From Mycocentrospora acerina (lineage: Eukaryota; Ascomycota; Dothideomycetes; Pleosporales), in assembly GCA_022701365.1 (NCBI GenBank), contig JAKUHH010000156.1, positions 62,001 to 126,000 of the forward strand: a stretch of 64,000 nucleotides of DNA, read 5' to 3'. A model generated the notes under the pieces. The model worked only from the letters and a program-made list of their open reading frames with translations. It was not told the DNA's origin and did not search any database. Both the position numbers and the translations under genes were made by a program. Positions within the stretch are counted from its first letter, which is position 1. The number at the start of each line of letters is the position of its first letter. Positions 25,801-35,844 of this stretch are shown here, in pieces.

Positions 25801-26914
25801 AGAATCTCTGCGAGCCTGTGCATCTCCTCGAGCTTTTTCATGGGTGTTTGGATGCAGATGTCAACTAGTGTTGCTTGTTAGCGTAAGCCCTTCAGACGTG
25901 TAGTGCGGCTGCCATACCATCGCTCTCTGATGTCCACAGCATGTTGCCAGAAGAGCCAAATACGTGGACCGTGAAGTCGTTGCCAGGAAACTCCGTTTCT
26001 AGAATACGCTGCACTTTGTTCACGAAGCGATCTCGCACGTCGACGTGGGCCTGGTTCGGCTGTATCCGGTCGTACAACTCGCGCATGTCGCCACTGAGCT
26101 TGCCGTCCTCGTGAGGATCCAGCACCTTCTTGGGGTCCTCCTTTGCCGGCTCTAGTATGTCGGACGAGTGGTAGGGCACCCGTCGGCGCCCCAGATTGCC
26201 CACGTTGGTCTCGTACTGGCACTTGAACGGCCGCCCCAGGCGAAGCGAGGGCATGGTGCTGTTTGCCTCTGAAGACACGGAGCGCGGCGAATGGCTGCCC
26301 AGGCCGCTGTTGGGCGATGGCGAGCGCGAGTGCGACTCATACTTGCGGGCAGACTGCATGGGCGTCGAGGGCACCGAGTTGGAGTGCTGCGAGACAATCG
26401 AGGGGCGCTGGGGGCGGAGGGGCAGCGGTGCGTCGTCGCGCCTGCTGGCCACGTTGTTTGGCACGCCGTTTGATGTCATGGTCGTCGTGCTGGGGGGCAC
26501 GCTGCGCTGCGTACTCTGCTTCCCATCGGTGGTAGTGTGTCGCGCGGGACCCGTCTTCGCTGCGGTCTTGGACGATACGGGGTGCGCTGAGTCCCGCGAT
26601 GGAGGCGGGCTCAGCGAGTGGGGAGACACAATGACGGCGGGGACGGGCGTGTGCGAGGCGGCGGGCTGCAATTCGTCGATGCGCGCGAGCTGCAGGAACG
26701 GGTGCAGCAGGACGTACGGCGGCGGCGGCGGCGGTGCGGCGGGAGCGTGCAGCTGCAGCTGGGGCGAGCACGGCGGCGACCAGTGGGCAGCGGACGCGTC
26801 GTCGAGCCAGGGGACACGCTGCGAGGGCGGGCGGGGGCCGGAATGGATGCTGGCGGGATGCTGGGTATGGTGATAGGGATAGGCGGCGCTGGCAGTGCCG
26901 TGGCCGTTCATCAA
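22891..26914 (-). CDS. Non-canonical poly(A) polymerase / terminal nucleotidyltransferase (Cid1/Trf4-like)
   Basis: Exons 26914-25918, 25864-25793, 25737-25519 and 25472-22891 (introns 53, 55 and 46 nt) encode 1289 residues. The first ~230 residues are Pro/Ser-rich. The catalytic nucleotidyltransferase domain crosses the introns: the G-S loop FGSSGNMLWTSESD leads into DVDICIQTP, giving Asp332 and Asp334, and the third carboxylate is Asp385 in LDINCDINVNN. The central/PAP-associated domain follows (GGTISSYTWICMIINFLQ, PPILPALHNLP, LGHLLFHFFRLYGYEVDF). The last ~650 residues are disordered: an RGG-like patch (RGGGSPHRGGRGGF), a Gln/Ala-rich stretch and a basic C-terminus. Such enzymes add A or U tails to RNAs, in the nucleus with TRAMP or in the cytoplasm like Cid13. 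The RGG and Gln-rich parts suggest RNA or granule association (inference). The exact subtype is not settled. Confidence 0.9.
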
Positions 26915-28595
26915 CGAGTGCTGCGTCGCAGGATGGCGCCGTGCTAGCGAGCGAGGGGTGGTGGCAATGTCTGCGGCGGGCGGGCAGGCAGGCAGAGACA
27001 GAGGCAGACTCGGGGACGGTCAGCGGCGCCTGCGGGCAGCGAATGCACGGCGAGGCGGTCGGCGTCGTGTGAGCGGCGTGTGCAGCGGCGTTGGGCCGGT
27101 GGAGCGCTGGACCCCCTGTGGTCGAGGCGATTCGCGGTGGTGGGTGGGAATTGCGGCTCGGCCAGGCAAGCGCTGAAGGGGCAAGGGGGCAGGGCGGCTG
27201 CAGTCGAGGGCACAGCAGCGGGGACGGCAGCAGAGAGAGCGTGTAGACGGCTATGTACAAAAGGGCGGAGAGGCCTGGGAATTGTCGAATCGTCGTCACA
27301 GGAGGGTGAGAACGCACAGGGCCCGCTCGCTTCAGCTAGAGCAATTCAGGGCCATGGCCTCCACCATCCTTCGCGGCCATGTGACAGGGGCGCCTCTGGG
27401 ACAGCTCAATCTAACCGCGCCCTGGTCTGCCCGGCGTCCCAGCCTGCCAGCCTGCAGCCTCGGTGGGGCCGCCGTCATGATGCAGCTGGAGCAGTGGCAG
27501 TAGTGGTAGTAGTGGTAGTAATAGCAAGCTGTCTGAACATGCCCACATGCATGCCCACGCCCATCTATGCCCGTGTACGTGCCCACGCCCATGCCCATCC
27601 GTATCAATCGTCTTGCTCCTCCCCGGAGGAAAAGCACTGCGCGCCTCCCAACGCATCGACCGCCCCCTATGCCCATCCACGGTCATGGCAGTCCCCTGGC
27701 TCAAGACGCGTCCGGGCCCTCGCCGCGACTTGCTCCTCCTGGCCGCATGCTGTGAGGCAAAACAGATGCAGACGTGCGACGCAGACAGCCATGGCCATTT
27801 CACCGCTCATGTCGAGCACACTGTCGATTGCGGCCAAATACCCGCGCGCAAGACACACGCTACGCCCAGGATTCGAGACATGTAAGGCCCGCAAATACAT
27901 GTGCTGACAGACGACCCCTCAGCAGACCAGCCTGTTTCTCAGCATAGACTGCAAGACATAGCTGAGCTGACTCCGCCTTATTGCGCCCACACCGTCTCCA
28001 CCTGCTCGACGCCGTTTCAACGGTCGAAACGGTCATCTCGCGTCGTGATTCCACGACTCAGGCAAGATTACCCCGAGCCAGACGCCCCTTGGAACTCTGC
28101 TGTTCATTCCCATGCTCCTCTGCCCAGCCGTCAAGTGAACACATCACCCACACATCACCCACATCTCAGACAGTCACACTCTGCCTAGGCTGTGGCATTG
28201 TCCACATGAGGAAGCTGCAATGGCGGTCCGGTAGTCGAGAACCCCCACTCCCAGATTTAGCCTCCCGCTCCATCTCTCGCATTGACGTGCGTCTTCCGGA
28301 CAGGCAGTCCACGTTCCTCAGGACACGAGCTCCTTCCTGTCATGGTGGCGTGGATCAACGGCTCTATAGATTGGATAATCTGGGAGCATTCGCCGACCGA
28401 GATGGTGCAACTGCGGCAACGGCGGGCGGAAGGAGCCCTGGTCCGACGTGCGCATACGGAAGGCGGTTCCGCTCGAAAGTGCAGAATTGATGCCATCCAC
28501 TGCCTCGGTATTGCTCAATGGCAATCACCATGCGGCCCTTCTTCCCACGCGTCAAGTCTCCAATTAAAGTACTGCACAGAACATTTGCATCCAGC
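26915..28595. other. Divergent intergenic region, GC-rich on the left
   Basis: 1.7 kb between the poly(A) polymerase start and the isochorismatase-like start. From 26915 to about 27400 it is strongly GC-rich, which creates long but meaningless open frames in several phases. Short GTA/CAT-rich runs occur near 27490-27600. Probably a shared promoter region plus long 5' leaders; no further gene supported. Confidence 0.5.
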
Positions 28596-29471
28596 ATGGC
28601 ACAACAACGAGGAATTGGTAGGCCCTCTACCTGCTCTTTTGCACGCCACGGGCTCACAGCCAAACAGTGAACCCCGCGCTCTTGTAAACCATCAGCGACC
28701 CCACAGCCGACGACCCCGTATGCTGATCCAGCCAGTATCTGCGATCTTCAAGAGAATTTTCGCCCAGCCATCTATGAATTCCCAAAGATCGTTGCAACAG
28801 CACAGAAGCTGCTGAAAGCAAGTATGTCCATCTTGCGTCCTCTGTGCCTCTCCACTGCAATATACGATAGCATGATGTATTCCTGTCCAAGCTCGCGCAC
28901 CACTGCTAAACGCCACCACCACCAGGTCAGGTCCTCAATATCCCCGTCATTGCGACCACCCAAAATGCCTCTCGTCTGGGCGGCACAGTCCCCGAGTTGA
29001 AGCTTGACGCGCCAGACGGCGTGCAAACAGCCTGCCATGTCGATAAGACTCTCTTCTCTATGATGTGCCTACTCCAACCCACATCTCATTTCTACGTGGA
29101 CTGACGTATTCAGCACCCCCGACGTCCGCAAATCCCTCGCCTCCCTCACTCCCACCCCGGACGCGCACCTCTCTATTGCAATCGTCGGCATTGAAGCCCA
29201 CATCTGCATCACGCAGACCGCGCTAGATCTGCTCCGCGACGGACACAAAGTCTACATTATTGCCGATGGTGTATCAAGTTGCAACAAAGAAGAGGTTCCT
29301 ATTGCGTTGGCAAGACTGAGGACTGAAGGCGCTGTAGTCACGAGTAGTGAGGGGTGGTTGTACGAGGTGGTTGGGGACGCGAAGACGGACGCGTTCAAGA
29401 AGATCATCAAGATAGTCAAAGAGCACAAGGACAGCACGAGGGAAGTATTGCAGACTCTCTGTAAGATTTGA
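28596..29471 (+). CDS. Isochorismatase-like cysteine hydrolase
   Basis: Modelled as exons 28596-28617, 28696-28821, 28926-29064 and 29114-29471, 214 residues, near the ~200-residue family length. Recognisable blocks are CDLQENFRPAIYEFPKIV (the Asp of the catalytic triad), VLNIPVIATTQNASRLGG, CHVDKTLFSMITPDVR (built across the last intron, supporting that splice), and IVGIEAHICITQTALDLL with the nucleophile-position Cys. This is the ISOC1/ISOC2/YcaC-type subgroup, often mitochondrial or peroxisomal, whose substrates are mostly unknown; it should not be read as siderophore synthesis. Exons 2-4 are well supported. The 22-nt first exon (MAQQRGI) is my best guess and the true start may differ. A gtaag directly before the stop leaves a small chance of another 3' exon. 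Confidence 0.82.
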
Positions 29472-29997
29472 AAATAAATGGTTGTTTTGTTTGGCTTTCC
29501 CTACACCACCATTATTGCACTGATTGTCAGGAAGTGGTTCAACCTGAGGATATGCATACTGTTCCATCTCATGGCCTATCAGATGATAGATTATAGTACC
29601 TTTTTTTGGTTTGCATGGCACACTGTGATGGAATCGTGTCCTGACACTGAGATGCCGTCTAATCTGCAAGAAACTAAATCTGACGTACTAGCTTCAGGAG
29701 ACCATAAAAGCGCATGTCCTCTCCACAACACTAACTCACAATCAATCTCACCTCTCGCGCTAACAGTAAAACCATTAATATGCACTTCCTCCACATACCC
29801 AACTGAATAGATTGATACCTCCAATACGACTACATATTGTGAATGCACAGGCTGGGACAGTTGTTGATGGAAGTACATGCGTAGATGGCGAGTATATAAA
29901 ATGAGGAGATAGAGAGAGAGAGTTGTAATACATCCAAACTACTTTCACACATATCTTCATCGACCAATTCAATGCCTCTCATCTACATACAACACAC
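29472..29997. other. Intergenic 3' region before the MITE-like element
   Basis: The 3' flank of the isochorismatase-like gene up to the inserted element. AT-rich, no gene seen. Confidence 0.5.
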
Positions 29998-30323
29998 TAT
30001 GGATGGGGGGGGGGGGGAAATTAGTAAATACTAACTATCTAGGCCTATGTGGGCGAAACCTAGTAACTTAGTAATTACAACGTAAGTTTATGGTTATTAC
30101 AAAGTACGTCAATAGTAATTACAAAGTAAGTTGAATGTAATTACAAAGTAAGTTGATAGTAGTTACAAAATAAGTTGACAGTAATCACAAAGTAAGTTGA
30201 TAGTAATTGCTAACCTCGGACGTATTTTGTACAAGATTTAGTAATTTACTAACTACTCAATAACTAGATTTCGCCGACATGGGTCCAGAGAGTTAGTAAT
30301 TAACTAAACTTCTCCCATCCATG
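29998..30323. mobile_element. MITE-like non-autonomous DNA transposon with 8-bp target duplication
   Basis: The 326-bp element is bounded by an 8-bp direct repeat, CAACACAC, at 29990-29997 and 30324-30331. Its ends are inverted copies: tATGGATGGG at the left and CCCATCCATg at the right. The left arm (29998-30078) and the reverse complement of the right arm (about 30241-30323) can be aligned over roughly 80 bp; the core block around TACTAAC..GGCGAAA..CTAGT differs at about 6 of 35 positions. The centre is a six-copy 22-bp tandem array. The left arm carries a run of 13 G (30005-30017) absent from the right arm, probably slippage after insertion. There is no coding capacity. An 8-bp duplication fits hAT-type transposition, but the terminal bases are not the usual hAT CAG/TAG, so family assignment is inference. 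It lies 15 bp beyond the stop of the DUF3500 gene. Confidence 0.8.
30071..30210. repeat. 22-bp tandem repeat array inside the MITE-like element
   Basis: Six consecutive units of exactly 22 bp start at 30071, 30093, 30115, 30137, 30159 and 30181, with a partial seventh at 30203. The consensus begins GTAATTACAAAGTAAG and ends TTGATA; units differ by 1-5 bases. The unit resembles the inner ends of the terminal repeats, suggesting that it arose by amplification of the arm tip. Confidence 0.9.
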
Positions 30324-30346
30324 CAACACACCGCTCCCCCGATCAA

Positions 30347-31711
30347 TCAAAGCAGTCTCTGGCCTCCCTCCCTAACAGCCTGTCCATAGTCCCCCGCATT
30401 CGGCGTCCGACAAATCGTATGTGTGTGAAACTTGGCGGGGTCTTTATTCGTCAAAAACACACCGGCATGGTGATCAAACTCGACCAAGATGACCGGACTC
30501 TGAACGCGAAAGTAAAACGCATCGTCATCGCCGTAGCCGCCAATCCAGCAAAAGTACGTTTCGTCAAAGTGCTTTTCAATCAGCTTGAGCCTGAGCGCGC
30601 GGGACGTTGTAGGGTGGTACAGGAGGAACTCGTTGCAGATGTCCAGGACATTGGTCTTTTGCGCATCGGTGAGAGAGGAAATGCGCACGCCTTGGTACGG
30701 CACGATGCGGTTGTCGCGAAAGGCGCCGCAGGCATGGCGCTGGTCGTCCGGGCCCCATGTGTCAGTGATGAGCTCATCACGTTGGTTTTGGTCGTTGTTT
30801 GAAAGCCCATAGACTTGTTTCATGCCGTCGTCCCGTAGCTTCTTGAAGATCTGTGTTTTGCTTTGTTGCTCAGGGGTTAGGCTCTGCATTAGCTTCAGCC
30901 CTAACGCTCCTTCTTTGTGGAGGATCTGCGTCCCCTTGAACTCCCCTGCGTCGATGATGTTGGGTTCTGCGCCCGTGAAGGATGGCGTCATGAATACTTG
31001 GGGGCCCTTGAAGAAGCAGGATATGCACAGATGGTGGCCGTACAAGAGCCACCCCCAGGGCTGGGAAGGTGAGCTAGAGGGCGTGCCGAAGATGAGGAAG
31101 TTGTATGAGTACTTGTTCATGATCCGCGGCAGCTTGACAACCTCTCCAAGGAAGTGGTTTGTCCGTATTGACCCAAGAGCTTTTTGGTAGCCTTCTGGTG
31201 AAAGGGAGGCTTCGACAACGCCGAGAATTGCTTTGGCGTTTTGCTCTGGGACTATTTTCGCTTTGTTAGAATGTTAACGAAACGAGAACAAACAAACCCA
31301 CTCACTCTCTTCTAGTCGAAGCCCAAAGGGTCGTAACAGAAACTCGGGGTTGCTCCAGGCCCGCCACTCTCTTGCATTGATCTCATACGTCAGTTTTTCC
31401 TTTTGCTCCGCGCTCAAACCACTCAGTAGCTCCTCAGCTTTCTTTACTGCACCCTCCACATCTACGCCCTCATCTCTTGTCTCGAATAGCCCTTTGCGTA
31501 CTGTTCCATCGTTTGTGACTCCTTTGTATGGCTCTGCCAATAGTTTCTCCCAGACTTTGGTCAGATCGTATAGCCAAGGCGGCGCGCGATTATCTTGCAT
31601 GCATTTTGAGTACTCGTACGTACTTTGCTTTGCAGCTGTAGTAAAGCGAGGAGAGTTCAGATCTGGAAGATGGTTACGGAATCCGATCGCAGCCTCCTCA
31701 AAGGTAGTCAT
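30347..31711 (-). CDS. DUF3500 family protein
   Basis: Exons 31711-31306 and 31251-30347 (54-nt intron, gtgagt..tag, ctaac branch site) encode 436 residues. The sequence reads as a complete member of the DUF3500 family (Pfam, unknown function): an N-terminal helical part (WEKLLAEPYKGVTNDGTVRKGLF), then NKYSYNFLIFGTPSSSPSQP, GWLLYGHHLCISCFFKG, the FTGAEPNIIDAGEFKGTQIL block and a C-terminal CWIGGYGDDDAFYFRVQSPV followed by VEFDHHAGV. The conserved His and Asp/Glu residues (GHH, FDHH) suggest a metal site or hydrolase-like chemistry, but that is inference. No signal peptide is evident. The stop lies next to the transposon insertion, so the 3' UTR may derive from the element. It is divergent from the small gene at 32466. 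Confidence 0.85.
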
Positions 31712-32465
31712 CGCTTTTGCGTGCTCTTAAATATTTCGAGACAAGTTCAGGTTGTCGTTGCTACACAAGGCGAACGGCAGCAATGTGTCAACTGATTGCA
31801 GGTAGCTTTCCGAGAAGCATTCACTCTTGATATGGCCTAGAGTTATGAATGATCAGATGTGTTTCCGAATTGGACATAGTCTATGCCGTCGTACATGCGA
31901 AGCTCCGGATGAACCCTCTTCCCCACTCATGCCGCGACGTCTCGTTGTGCGAAGAGTCTCGGACGACCGCAGGTTTCCCCGCGAAGCAAACGTTCTGGAT
32001 GGATTTTTCAGAGGCACCCCTGTACTTCAAGACCCAGTAACAATTGTTTTCTATCCAAGAGTAATCATGTCTGGCACCACTTGAGCCCCATAAAGCAACC
32101 AGGATGCTAGCGCGAGGCAGTTCAACCCCTCATCGTGTGAGGATATATCCACGCAATACAGCTGTCACGTCCGATCGAGGACATGTAAATCGTATCAACT
32201 AGGTTGTAATCAATAAAAAATCCCGTCACCACCTGCATCAGGCGTTTGCCAACATCGTCGTACCTCTCATATCCCGAAATAGTGGAGCCCCTCTCCCCTT
32301 CGTACATCAATCATTCCTACATCGATCTGCCTACTCTTTCCATTAGAATATCAATCGACCTGGCCCTCGCCTCCAAAGCCACCAATCACCCTTTGTACTG
32401 AATCATCATCATCATCATTCTTCCGGTCAATCGCAACAGCAGCAACAGCAGCAGCAGCAGCGATA
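31712..32465. promoter_or_regulatory. Divergent promoter region of DUF3500 gene and small unknown gene
   Basis: 754 bp between two start codons pointing away from each other. The right end holds ATC and CAG triplet repeats just before the ATG at 32466. No individual binding site is claimed. Confidence 0.45.
32402..32460. repeat. ATC and CAG/CAA microsatellites in a 5' leader
   Basis: An (ATC) run at about 32402-32418 is followed by a CAG/CAA run at about 32434-32460, ending 5 bp before the ATG of the next gene. Confidence 0.8.
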
Positions 32466-33003
32466 ATGTCAGCTACCACTCCCAAAGGCCCTTTCAAGCT
32501 CGTCACAGTAAACACCGCCCCCGAGCGTGCAAAGAAGCTTGTCGGACGCGTAGTCGAGGCTCTCAAGGACCAATATCAAATCGAGCATGTTGCCAACTGC
32601 TCCTCGATCGAGGAAGTAGAATCTACCGTGCGAAAGCATCAACCGAATGTTTTGGTATGTCTTCAAGTTTCCCCTTCTTTAGACCCCAAACTCTTTTAAT
32701 CTGCTCGTCTTCCTTGCCAAATTGGCTGCATGTTTCTCTCCATAGTTTTTTTTTGGGGGGGGGGGGGGGGGTTCCCTAGCTGCTGCACATGTTCCGAGAC
32801 GCTTTGTGCTAACGAACGGGGAAACCTAGTTCTCAGCATCCATGTGGTCGCCTGAAGAGGCCGCTGAGATTCACGCCATTGCAAAGAAGGAGGTTCCAGG
32901 AATAAAACTACATGCTATTCCCCAGGGTTTACAGGTTGAAAAGGGTCCAGATGCGATTGTGGAACATTTGGTGGAGAAGGTGCCTGTTTTGCTGGAGAGT
33001 TAG
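32466..33003 (+). CDS. Small conserved-looking protein of unknown function
   Basis: Exons 32466-32654 and 32830-33003 encode 120 residues; the intron (gtatgt..tag, 175 nt, phase 0) contains a run of 17 G. I do not recognise the family. The sequence alternates hydrophobic strands and amphipathic helices (FKLVTVNTAPERAKKLVGRV, IEHVANCSSIEEVESTV, NVLFSASMWSPEEAAEIHAI, IKLHAIPQGLQVEKGPDAIV), which looks like a small Rossmann/flavodoxin-like alpha/beta domain. There is no signal peptide or membrane segment. The consistent reading across the splice and the absence of low complexity make it a likely real gene. Confidence 0.75.
32755..32771 (+). repeat. 17-base poly-G run within an intron
   Basis: An uninterrupted G17 preceded by T9 lies in the middle of the intron of the small gene at 32466-33003, well away from both splice sites. 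It is one of several long G/C homopolymers between 22 and 33 kb. Confidence 0.9.
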
Positions 33004-33149
33004 ATGCTTCTGAAGATTTGGAAAGAAAAAAAGAAAAAATAGAACATGACTGATGTAACTCTTGTTTTTTTTTAAAAATTTTTAAAAAAAAAATGTCAAT
33101 GGGATGATAAATACATATTGAATTCCTTGTTTGGTACTCAGATTACAAA

Positions 33150-34876
33150 CTATGAACACTCACACGACCAAGTCTCTGCACTGTTGACATCCCCTTCTCC
33201 CGTCCATTTGGAAACTTTGGGATACATGCATAGCGGCCTCTGCCTCATGACCTCGTTTGGCGCAGTTTCGTTGACATACTTTGTGCCTACAACATATTCT
33301 GGCACCGTGCCGTTCTCCACCCACGCCACCATTGCTAACAGTACGTCATGTGTCTTATCCTCAAACCCAGGAACACTGTGCACCTTATTGCCCAGAGTAC
33401 CTGCTTGATTCGGTCCTGCAAAGTACCATGGCGCATTATAAGCCGTCGTTGTGTTTTGACAGTGTCCCATCCCCGGCACAATAAAGTACCTGAAGAACGA
33501 GTCGACATCTACGCCGCGTGGCTCCAAGGTGCGAAGGACATGCTCATAGAAATAAGGGGTAATACCAGTGGGTATAAGAGGGTCAGCTGCACCATGGTAA
33601 GAGAGAAGCTTTCCTCCTCGAGCGTGGTATGCAGATAGGTCGAAGCCGACTGTTGCATTTCCAGGGTTGATTTCTTCCGATATTTTGATGATAGAGTCGA
33701 TGTAGTTGGTGTAGTTCCACTGTGATCCCAGACCGAGGAAGTACTTGATGTAGTCTGTACCGCGCGTGTTTGGTGCGTTGCCACCGATGAGAATTGGATT
33801 ACCTTCCTAGAATAGAGTCAGTGTCTGGCGCGTAATTGATAGATGGGTTTTGCTTACACTGCCGACCCAGAGCGATGGGAGGAGAATAGTGTTGTTCTTG
33901 TCAACATAGTCACTCCAGATATTGTGTAGCGTATTGATTTGTGCACTGGATAAGCAGTCTGTAGAGTTTACAGTAGCGTTTGAGCTACAAAGAAGGGCTT
34001 CAGAGCGGAAGTTACAGCCTTGAGGATCGGAGATGATACTATCAGTTAGTCCGTCTTGAGGATCGCACTGCCTGAGGACCTCTGCATTGATAATTGCGAA
34101 TAGTGCAGAAGATATATGGTAATCAGCCGTCGTTGGCAGATTGTACAAGGCGATCCTCGCAGTCCACGGCTGGAGATGCGTCGTCCACCATGCAGGTGCG
34201 CCAGCGACGATGCCATCAAAGTCTTCTGGATATATCTCTGCCTCTTTTAGCCCCTGGCGACCACCAGTTGAGCAACCGGAGTAGTAGCTGTAAGCCACTT
34301 TTTGTTGATAGTAATCGGCGGTAACATTTTTCCCAACCACGACGGATCCATGCAGAGCCAAATGGCCCCAATTCTCAACAACTTCGGGCTGTTGAAATGC
34401 CCACGATCCATCTCCACTAGTTGAGTTGTGTCCAGTATCGCTCGAAAGCGTAGCAAATCCATACCGTACACCAACTGCCTGATGGTCGTCAGCTGTCAAA
34501 TTCTCATTTTCGTTCACAAACAGGATGGTAATACCATATCTCCCCAGTTGATACCTCCAGAGAAGCCGCCTTGACCGACAGCGAGGAATCTGCCGTTCCA
34601 TGCCTCGGGCAGAAACAGGCCGAGTCCAAATGTAGTGTTCCCAATTCCTTGAATCTGTACTGACACGGCGCATAGAGCTGGGAGGTTGACAGGGTTTGCT
34701 GGGTAGCCCAAGTCGCCTGCTGGGACTTGGAATGTCGAGTTGGCCAGGAGCGGGTATGCAAAATTCACATTTGCGCCGGCGGGCAGGGAAGCCTGGATAG
34801 ACGGAGGTGTGCATGAGCAGTTCGCAAGCTCAACCAGCCCTGCGCAGCTGAGCAAGGAGATTACGTTCCACCTCAT
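33150..34876 (-). CDS. Secreted tannase / feruloyl esterase family protein
   Basis: Exons 34876-34535, 34478-33858 and 33806-33150 (introns 56 and 51 nt, phase 0) encode 539 residues, the usual length for fungal tannase-family enzymes. A signal peptide is apparent (MRWNVISLLSCAGLVELANC). The alpha/beta-hydrolase carries the family's CS-D-HC triad, in which neighbouring cysteines form a disulfide next to the active site: Cys183-Ser184 in SGCSTGGRQG, Asp396 in HGAADPLIP and His436-Cys437 in PGMGHCQN. Other family blocks are GFSGGINWGDM, FATLSSDTGHNS and FDGIVAGAPAWW. Several N-x-S/T sites fit secretion. Such enzymes cleave gallate, ferulate or related aromatic esters of plant material; the substrate cannot be told from sequence. 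It is divergent from an aromatic-type FAD monooxygenase, which supports a role in aromatic ester use. Confidence 0.92.
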
Positions 34877-35844
34877 TCTCTTGATATTGACCGTTCTAAA
34901 TTATTATTTTTCAGCCTTGGACGAAGCCGAGGAGGCTCTTTGAGGAAATTGAGGATCAAGCTCATTCTTATGAGCAGAATTTTGTAGAGCCCCAAGCAAG
35001 GCTAACTTGCAAAGTCAAGGTAACTCCGCTAGGATTGAAATGTATCCACCAAACACGCTGATCTCTGTCAATGCTTCAAAAACATACTGGGATTGTGTAC
35101 ATTTTTTGTGTTCGTACAAAAAATACCGATTTGCCGTTACAACAGTAATGTTAGCCAAAGACCATTTCTAACTGCAACGACCACTTCTCATCATGAGCAG
35201 TGTCGGAGTGAGCTTCCTATTTCCAGCTACTTCCATATCAGCATTCAAAAGATCGGCAGATACTGAAGAAGTGGCCTACAATCAATCATGATTGCCGATG
35301 TCGCGACTTGATGTACGACCGAGGAATCGCTCTAGCGATGACGGAGCTGGCGGACGTTCATGTCACCACAAATGTACTAGCGTGTGTGGGGTATGGGGTA
35401 CTGGCAGCCGCATGCAAGCAAACCACACCTTCCCAACACAACCTCAATGTGCGCTGAAATGTTATCCTCAACCAATTCCTTGTATGACGCGTCATCCATG
35501 GATCTCGCAAGCAGCACGGCCTGATTCTTCGGTCCAATCAGGGGCGACTCGGTTGGAGCTTCTCTGTATAAGTCGGAACCGCGTTCGGTTGAGTGTTCAT
35601 CCGGTCACTGTGAGAACAACGGAAAAGAGCCGGCATTGTAGATTGAGGAAGTTTGCCAAACGCGGGGGTTGATATAGAGAACACAGAAGCCTACAAGACA
35701 GCTTCGATCAACACATTTGAATTGAGTGTCATTTCTTCGACGAACACACAAGCACGGACGTTGCCTTCACCAATTATTATTTGGCCGAAACCTGAACCCG
35801 TTTGTACAATCTTATCTTTCTAGCTGCACCGACTATTTTGTACA
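34877..35844. promoter_or_regulatory. Divergent promoter region of tannase and FAD monooxygenase
   Basis: 968 bp separate the two start codons. This arrangement permits co-regulation of the esterase and the monooxygenase. No gene in between; the 126-codon frame at 35292-35672 has no coding character. Confidence 0.5.

Noticed and set aside
26337..27317. 326-codon minus-strand open frame overlapping the poly(A) polymerase start
   Set aside because: Pure GC-rich shadow, Pro/Ala/Arg repeats, out of frame with the supported gene.
28282..28815. 177-codon plus-strand frame before the isochorismatase-like gene
   Set aside because: No domain and no codon bias; it overlaps the conserved CDLQENFRP exon in a different frame.
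28596..29471. Isochorismatase as part of a siderophore or salicylate cluster with the monooxygenase
   Set aside because: It belongs to the ISOC/YcaC-like group, not to true isochorismatases, and no isochorismate synthase or NRPS is present.
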